Part shown: positions 60,033-64,000 of the stretch, piece after piece
How the letters are laid out: each line of letters begins with the position of its first letter
How positions within the stretch are numbered: position 1 is the stretch's first letter
Assembly (NCBI GenBank): GCA_963776935.1
Contig: CAVZOP010000001.1
Span: 558,001 to 622,000, forward strand
Length of the DNA: 64,000 nt
Direction: 5' to 3'
Source: JALOLG01 sp963776935
GTDB taxonomy: Bacteria; Actinomycetota; Acidimicrobiia; Acidimicrobiales; Ilumatobacteraceae
Notes under the pieces: model-generated
The model's database searches: none
The model's input: the letters and a program-made list of their open reading frames with translations, nothing else
Told to the model about the DNA's origin: nothing
Translations under genes and position numbers: made by a program

Positions 60033-61517
60033 CACGCGCACGGCGTCCTTGCCGAGGCCATGAACGCGCAGAACTCGTCGCGTGTGACGGTCCACGTGTC
60101 TCCGGCGCGCACGAGTGTGCCCGAGAGGTCCGAGTACGCCGGATTGCCACCGAACAGCACGTCGTACGTGACGGTCGCGGTGTCGCCGTCGACGACGACC
60201 GCCGTGACGTCCATCGTGATGCCACCCATGCCGTCACCCGCGGCGGTGTAGGCCTCGATCGTCGCCGCCAGATCGGCGACATCGGGGAGGAACGCCGCCT
60301 TGGCGTCGGCGTCCGTCGCCGAGTCGAACACCGTCTCGTAGGCGAGCGCAGCCACCGCCTCGTCGTCGTCGGGCTCGCCCGCCTCCGATCCACCGGCCGC
60401 GACACCTTCGCCGGTGTCCTGGCCGGGCACCGCCGTGGCCGGGTCGCCGTCGACCGCCGCCGCCAGCTTCGGCACCAGCTCGTCGAGCAGGTACGGGATG
60501 CTGAGCGGGCTCGAGAACGAGAACGCGCCCGACACCTCGAAGTCGGCGAACACCTCGCGACCCTCGGTCGCGAACGCGAGGGACTGCCGCAACGGCAACT
60601 CCAAGATCTCGTCGAGCACGAGGTCGTCACCGATGAGCCACACGACGGTGTCGAGGTCGAGCAGATCCAGTTCCTCGGCGCTGAACGAGGCGAAGAATGC
60701 GTCACCGGCGATCTCGTCGAACTCCGACGGGATCACGAATCCGAGGTCGGTGAGCAACCGGCTGCGCACGTCCGATGAGGTGTAGGCGCCGGGAGAACCT
60801 TCGAACGAGAACGCGATCCGCGCTGGTGGCGCCGACGAACTCGGGATGCTCGGTCTGGATCGACGCGTACCGGTCCTCGATCGAGGTGACGAGGTCCTCG
60901 GCGAGCTCGGCCTTGCCGACGGCACGCCCGACGATGCGGGTCTGGTCCTGCCACGGCGTGCCGTAGTCGATGTACTCGCCCGGCTGGGCGATCGTCGGCG
61001 CGATCGTCGACAGCAGCTCGTACTCCGACTCGGTCATGCCCGAGTAGATGCCGACGATCAGGTCCGGTTCGAGCGCGGCCACCGCCTCGACGTTGAGCTC
61101 GGCGCCGTTCGGGCTGAGCACCACCGGTTCGGCGTCGCCGAGCTCGTCCTGCGCCCACGGCCACACGGCGAACGGCTGCTCGCCGTACCAGTCACGGATG
61201 CCGATCGGGATCACACCGAGCGCGAGCAAGGCGTCCTGGTCGTTGAAGCCCACGGAGACGACGCGAGTCGGCTCGGCATCGATCGTCGTCGACCCGTACT
61301 TGTGCTCGATCGTCACGGGAAACGCAGCGTCACCGCCGCCGACCGCGTCGGTTCCCGCCGGGCCGGTCGTGTCGACCGCGGCGTCGTCGACGTCCGACGC
61401 CGCGGTGGTGTCGGCGGCGGTGTCGGCGGCGGTGTCGGCGTCGTCGTCGCTCCCGCAAGCGGCGGCGAGCAACGCCGCGGCAGCGAGCGCGACGAGCGCG
61501 CGGGCAGGGTGTCTCAT
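60032..61517 (-). CDS. Iron-siderophore ABC substrate-binding lipoprotein with C-terminal MTB12-like domain (frameshifted)
   Basis: About 495 residues. A lipobox (LLAAACGSDD) and a Thr/Asp/Ala-rich linker lead to a periplasmic-binding domain (KYGSTTIDAEPTRVVSVGFNDQDALLALG...EPDLIVGIYSGMTESEYELLS). The second lobe resumes in another frame at RIAFSFEGSPGAYTSSDV; a one-base insertion near 60829-60838 explains this. After about residue 375 an extra domain (TIEAYTAAGDGMGGITMDV...LVRAGDTWTVTRDEFCAF) resembles the mycobacterial MTB12-like NTF2 fold. No permease or ATPase is encoded nearby. The frameshift is probably an artefact. Confidence 0.82.
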
Positions 61518-61520
61518 TGG

Positions 61521-62555
61521 TCAGTCTCCTGTTGTCGAGGTCGTCGGATCTTGCGGTCGGGCTTCGGAACCGGTGCCGGGATGCAACTCGCCGACCAGCT
61601 CAGCGAGCAGCATCCCGGCTCTCGGCCCCCCGCCGAAGAGGTACTGATCCGGGTGAGTGATCACCCGTGCTGCCTCTCCGGCAGGTGTCTGGGCGATTCC
61701 CGGGATCGCCAGCAGATCGTCCAGACCACCGACCGACTCGAGGCCGGTGGTCGAGACGAGGAACACATCGGGCGCCGCTTCCAGCACGCTCTCCGCCGTG
61801 AGCGGCGCGTTGTCGACGACGCCGAGCTCGGTGCCGACGTCGATCGCACCGGCTGCCGAGATCACCCAGTCGATTCCGCTGTTCTTGCCGAACACGAACT
61901 GCACCCGCTCACCGCGCAGATAGAGCGCCATCACCCGTGGACGATCACCGCCGGCGGCAGCCGCGGCACCGGCCTCGGTCGCAGCATCGATCGCCGCCTG
62001 CACCTCGCGGGCGAGTGCTTCACCGCGTTCTGGGACCCCGAGCGCGTCGGCGACCTCACGGATCTTGGTCGCCGGGCCGCTGGCGTCGACCGGCCGATTG
62101 ATCATCACGAGCGGGTACCCGAGGTCGCGCAGTTGGTCGAGCGTCTCGGCGGGACCCGCCAGATCGGTGGCGAGCAGGACGGTCGGTTCGAAGCCGGCGA
62201 TCGGCTCGGCCGACAACGATCGCTGGTAACCGATCTCCGGCAGCGCGTCGGCCTCCGGTGGGAACGTGGCCGAGAGATCGGTCGCCACCACACGATCGCC
62301 GAGCCCGAGCGCGAAGACGACTTCGGCCAGGTCGCCGTCGAGCGGGATGATGCGATCGATCGACTCGACGGTGACGACGTCGCCGTGGGCGTCGGCGAGT
62401 GTGACCGGCAGGCTCGGCTCGGACGCCGGCGGCGCGGTGGTTTCGGGCACCGACGATGGCGCCGATGGGAACGTCGTCGAGCGCTCCGCGGCATCCGCTC
62501 CGCCGCACGCCGATGCGAGCGTCAGCCCGACCACCAGCAACGCTCTGCGATTCAT
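61521..62555 (-). CDS. Haem/iron ABC substrate-binding lipoprotein (HmuT-like)
   Basis: A 344-residue binding protein: lipoprotein signal (LLVVGLTLASACGGA), Ser/Thr/Pro linker, then the TroA-like fold (VTVESIDRIIPLDGDLAEVVFALGLGDRVVATD...LSAEPIAGFEPTVLLATDLAGPAETLDQL...VLEAAPDVFLVSTTGLESVGG). It resembles haemin-binding HmuT/PhuT. ATG at 62555 directly follows a TTAGG/CCTAA palindrome typical of iron repressor sites. It is first in an operon with a second binding protein, a HugZ-like protein and a P450. Confidence 0.88.
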   Translation of the reverse strand: MNRRALLVVGLTLASACGGADAAERSTTFPSAPSSVPETTAPPASEPSLPVTLADAHGDVVTVESIDRIIPLDGDLAEVVFALGLGDRVVATDLSATFPPEADALPEIGYQRSLSAEPIAGFEPTVLLATDLAGPAETLDQLRDLGYPLVMINRPVDASGPATKIREVADALGVPERGEALAREVQAAIDAATEAGAAAAAGGDRPRVMALYLRGERVQFVFGKNSGIDWVISAAGAIDVGTELGVVDNAPLTAESVLEAAPDVFLVSTTGLESVGGLDDLLAIPGIAQTPAGEAARVITHPDQYLFGGGPRAGMLLAELVGELHPGTGSEARPQDPTTSTTGD

Positions 62556-62571
62556 GTTAGGGATACCTAAC
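62556..62571. promoter_or_regulatory. Iron-box-like palindrome (DtxR/IdeR type)
   Basis: GTTAGG-GATA-CCTAAC is a perfect 16-bp inverted repeat touching the ATG at 62555. TTAGG/CCTAA half-sites match the outer parts of the IdeR/DtxR consensus TTAGGTTAGGCTAACCTAA, although the centre is shorter. It overlaps a TTAGGT/TATCCC region that may be the -10. Iron-dependent repression of the haem/iron operon is inferred. Confidence 0.6.
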
Positions 62572-62635
62572 AGATGTGGGTAGGACACGTCAATCCCGGG
62601 CGGCAGCAGCGGTATCGAACGGTCGAGCGAGTGGA

Positions 62636-62641
62636 TACCGT
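62636..62641 (+). promoter_or_regulatory. Candidate -10 box of the threonine dehydratase gene
   Basis: TACCGT ends 7 nt before the ATG at 62649. Confidence 0.4.
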
Positions 62642-62648
62642 CCGTGCC

Positions 62649-63599
62649 ATGACCGACGGCCCCACGATCGATGGCCAGGTCACGCCCGACGACGTGGAGC
62701 GAGCCGCCCGACGCATCGAGGGCCTGGTGCGCCGGACGCCGGTGATCGAGTACGGCGAGCTGATCCTCAAGCTCGAGCTGTTGCAGCACGCCGGTTCGTT
62801 CAAGCCGCGCGGCGCGGCGAACCGTGTACTGGCCGAACGCGACCGCGCCGGCCACCTCCCTTCGACCGGCGTCATCACTGCCAGCGGTGGCAACCACGGT
62901 GCGGCCGTCGCCTACGTGTCGCACGCGCTCGGGATCGCCGCCGAGGTGTTCGTGCCGTCGATGTCGCCGCAGATCAAGCACGACAACGTCGCCCGCTTCG
63001 GGGCCACGTTGCGGGTGGTCGACGGCTACTACGACGAGGCGCAGGTGGCGGCGAACGCCCGCCAGATCGAGTCGGGTGCGCTGATGGTGCACCCGTTCGA
63101 CCACGCCGACACGGTCGCCGGGCAGGGCACGATGGCCCGCGAGCTCGAGGACCAGATCGGTGGCTTCGACACCATCGTCGTCGCCACGGGTGGCGGCGGC
63201 TTCGTCGCCGGCCAGGCCGCGTGGTTGCGCGACCGGGCACGCGTGGTGAGCGTCGAGCCGGAGCTGTCACAGTCGCTGCGCGCCGCGCTGCAGGCGGGGC
63301 AGCCGGTCGACGTCGGAGTGAGCGGCCTCGGGAGCGACTCGATGGGCGCCAAGCGCGTCGGCGATGCCCCATGGGTGATGATCCGCCAATTCGTCGATGA
63401 AGCGGTCGTGGTCAGCGAGGACGATCTGCGTGCCGCGCAGCGCGAGCTGTGGCAGCAGTTCCGGCTCGTCGCCGAGCCAGGCGGCGCCGCGGCGCTCGCC
63501 GCGATCCGCTCCGGCGCCTATCGCCCGTCGCCCGACGAGCGTGTCGTCGTCGTGGTCTGCGGCTCGAACTGCGACCCAGCCGACGTCTCCGGTCCGTGA
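62649..63599 (+). CDS. Threonine/serine dehydratase-like PLP enzyme
   Basis: A 316-residue fold-type II PLP enzyme. Lys52 in GSFKPRGAAN binds PLP; TASGGNHGAAVAYVS and VATGGGGFVAGQAA form the phosphate-binding loops; the C-terminal AEPGGAAALAAIRSGAY and VVVVCGSNCD complete the pattern. It lacks the C-terminal ACT regulatory domain of biosynthetic IlvA, so it is a catabolic-type or serine racemase-like dehydratase. It converts threonine or serine to a 2-oxo acid and ammonia. The ATG at 62649 is set by a TACCGT box 7 nt upstream. Confidence 0.9.
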   Translation: MTDGPTIDGQVTPDDVERAARRIEGLVRRTPVIEYGELILKLELLQHAGSFKPRGAANRVLAERDRAGHLPSTGVITASGGNHGAAVAYVSHALGIAAEVFVPSMSPQIKHDNVARFGATLRVVDGYYDEAQVAANARQIESGALMVHPFDHADTVAGQGTMARELEDQIGGFDTIVVATGGGGFVAGQAAWLRDRARVVSVEPELSQSLRAALQAGQPVDVGVSGLGSDSMGAKRVGDAPWVMIRQFVDEAVVVSEDDLRAAQRELWQQFRLVAEPGGAAALAAIRSGAYRPSPDERVVVVVCGSNCDPADVSGP

Positions 63600-63630
63600 T
63601 CGCCCGCCCATCCGGACGAGGGCTCTGAGG

Positions 63631-64000
63631 TCAGTTGGCGCTCGGTGGCGTCGTGGGTGTAGCCGTGGGTGGTGGGTTGAAGGTGACCCAGTGCATCTGG
63701 AGGCGTTCGCCGAGGGGATGCTGGTATCGGCCCGTCGGTTGGGGTGGTGGCCCGGTGGGTGGTCGGGCGACCGCGGCGGGGTGCATCACGTGGCCGTAGA
63801 TGTCGGTGAACACCAGCCCGTGGGGGTCGTCGGCGTTGCCGGCGATGCCGAGGCGGCCCTTGTGGTGGAGCCGGTGATGCCGGGGACACAGGCAGGCAAG
63901 ATTCCAGGTATCGGTCGGGCCCGCTCCGTGGTTGGGGTCCCAGTGGATGACGTGGTGGACGTGCAACACCCGATCTGATCCGCACAGCCGGGGACGCGGC
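63631..64000 (-). CDS. HNH endonuclease domain protein, N-terminal part outside window (frameshifted)
   Basis: Only the C-terminal ~120 residues are in the window. The HNH motif is visible as LHVHHVIHW, NLACLCPRHHRLHH, and a VPGC element just before it that lies in another frame; a one-base deletion near 63976-63984 would join them. The long N-terminal DUF222 domain usual for these actinobacterial proteins would lie beyond the right edge. Such genes are repeated many times in actinobacterial genomes and their role is unknown. The C-terminal tail is Pro/Thr-rich. Confidence 0.8.
   Translation of the reverse strand, partial: PRPRLCGSDRVLHVHHVIHWDPNHGAGPTDTWNLACLCPRHHRLHHKGRLGIAGNADDPHGLVFTDIYGHVMHPAAVARPPTGPPPQPTGRYQHPLGERLQMHWVTFNPPPTATPTTPPSAN

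Noticed and set aside
63631..64000. Mobile element end because of the HNH domain
   Set aside because: HNH/DUF222 genes are common chromosomal genes in Actinobacteria, and no inverted repeats, transposase or integrase are seen.

Overview
The window is about 70% GC, gene-dense, and almost free of spacers longer than 250 bp. It carries a WhiB regulator, a PdtaS-type histidine kinase, a class E-like sortase, an F420-hydrogenase-beta-family protein, a DUF3107 protein, and the conserved actinobacterial trio MSMEG_4193/DUF3090/SCO1664. This points to a high-GC actinobacterium, most likely of the class Acidimicrobiia (Ilumatobacter-like); the class assignment is inference from gene content. Many starts are GTG and many genes look leaderless, with a TANNNT hexamer 6-8 nt before the start codon. 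I saw no tRNA, rRNA, CRISPR array, prophage or insertion sequence.

Layout. 1-4.9 kb: a LacI regulator cut by the left edge, an unknown protein, a DNA alkylation-repair pair (Ogt and an Ada-AlkA fusion) and an MFS exporter. 5-10.5 kb: a four-gene cluster of transglutaminase, circularly permuted ATP-grasp and alpha-E proteins, a predicted but biochemically uncharacterised amide-bond-forming system. 10.5-16.6 kb: an acyl-CoA dehydrogenase, a secreted L,D-transpeptidase-like protein, a small winged-helix protein, amtB-glnB, an F420-type oxidoreductase, and a tandem hairpin repeat. 16.6-23.3 kb: flavin reductase, family 5 uracil-DNA glycosylase, the MSMEG_4193/DUF3090/SCO1664 operon, EtfAB, a lipid kinase and a glycerophosphodiesterase. 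23.5-31.6 kb: whiB (whiB1-like), an MscS channel, pdtaS, a ferredoxin-P450 pair, and an operon DUF3107-ArsA-ArsA-RlmI. 31.7-36.6 kb: two DJ-1/PfpI proteins, PhzF, a SufR-like regulator divergent from an Mrp ATPase, and a zinc metallopeptidase. 36.5-42.8 kb: three consecutive secreted proteins (two glycoside-hydrolase-like lipoproteins around a large choice-of-anchor-L protein), a sulfite-oxidase-like enzyme and a DUF4328 membrane protein. 42.8-49.4 kb: a complete System I cytochrome c maturation operon, ccmABCDEFGHI. 49.5-57.8 kb: sortase, TetR, GNAT, thiolase, a cysteine-synthase-like enzyme, SDR, NTF2-like, YceI and an HtrA-like protease. 57.8-62.6 kb: an iron/haem cluster (two substrate-binding lipoproteins, a HugZ-like protein, a P450) behind a TTAGG/CCTAA palindrome resembling a DtxR/IdeR iron box. 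62.6-64 kb: a threonine dehydratase and an HNH endonuclease cut by the right edge.

A striking technical feature is about 17 single-base frameshifts inside otherwise well-conserved genes, concentrated at 9.8-14.9 kb and scattered near 2.7, 33-35, 38.9-39.7, 59.8-60.8 and 64 kb. Both halves of each gene remain open and recognisable. I therefore annotate these as one gene each and regard sequencing or assembly error as more likely than true decay, but this cannot be settled from the sequence alone.
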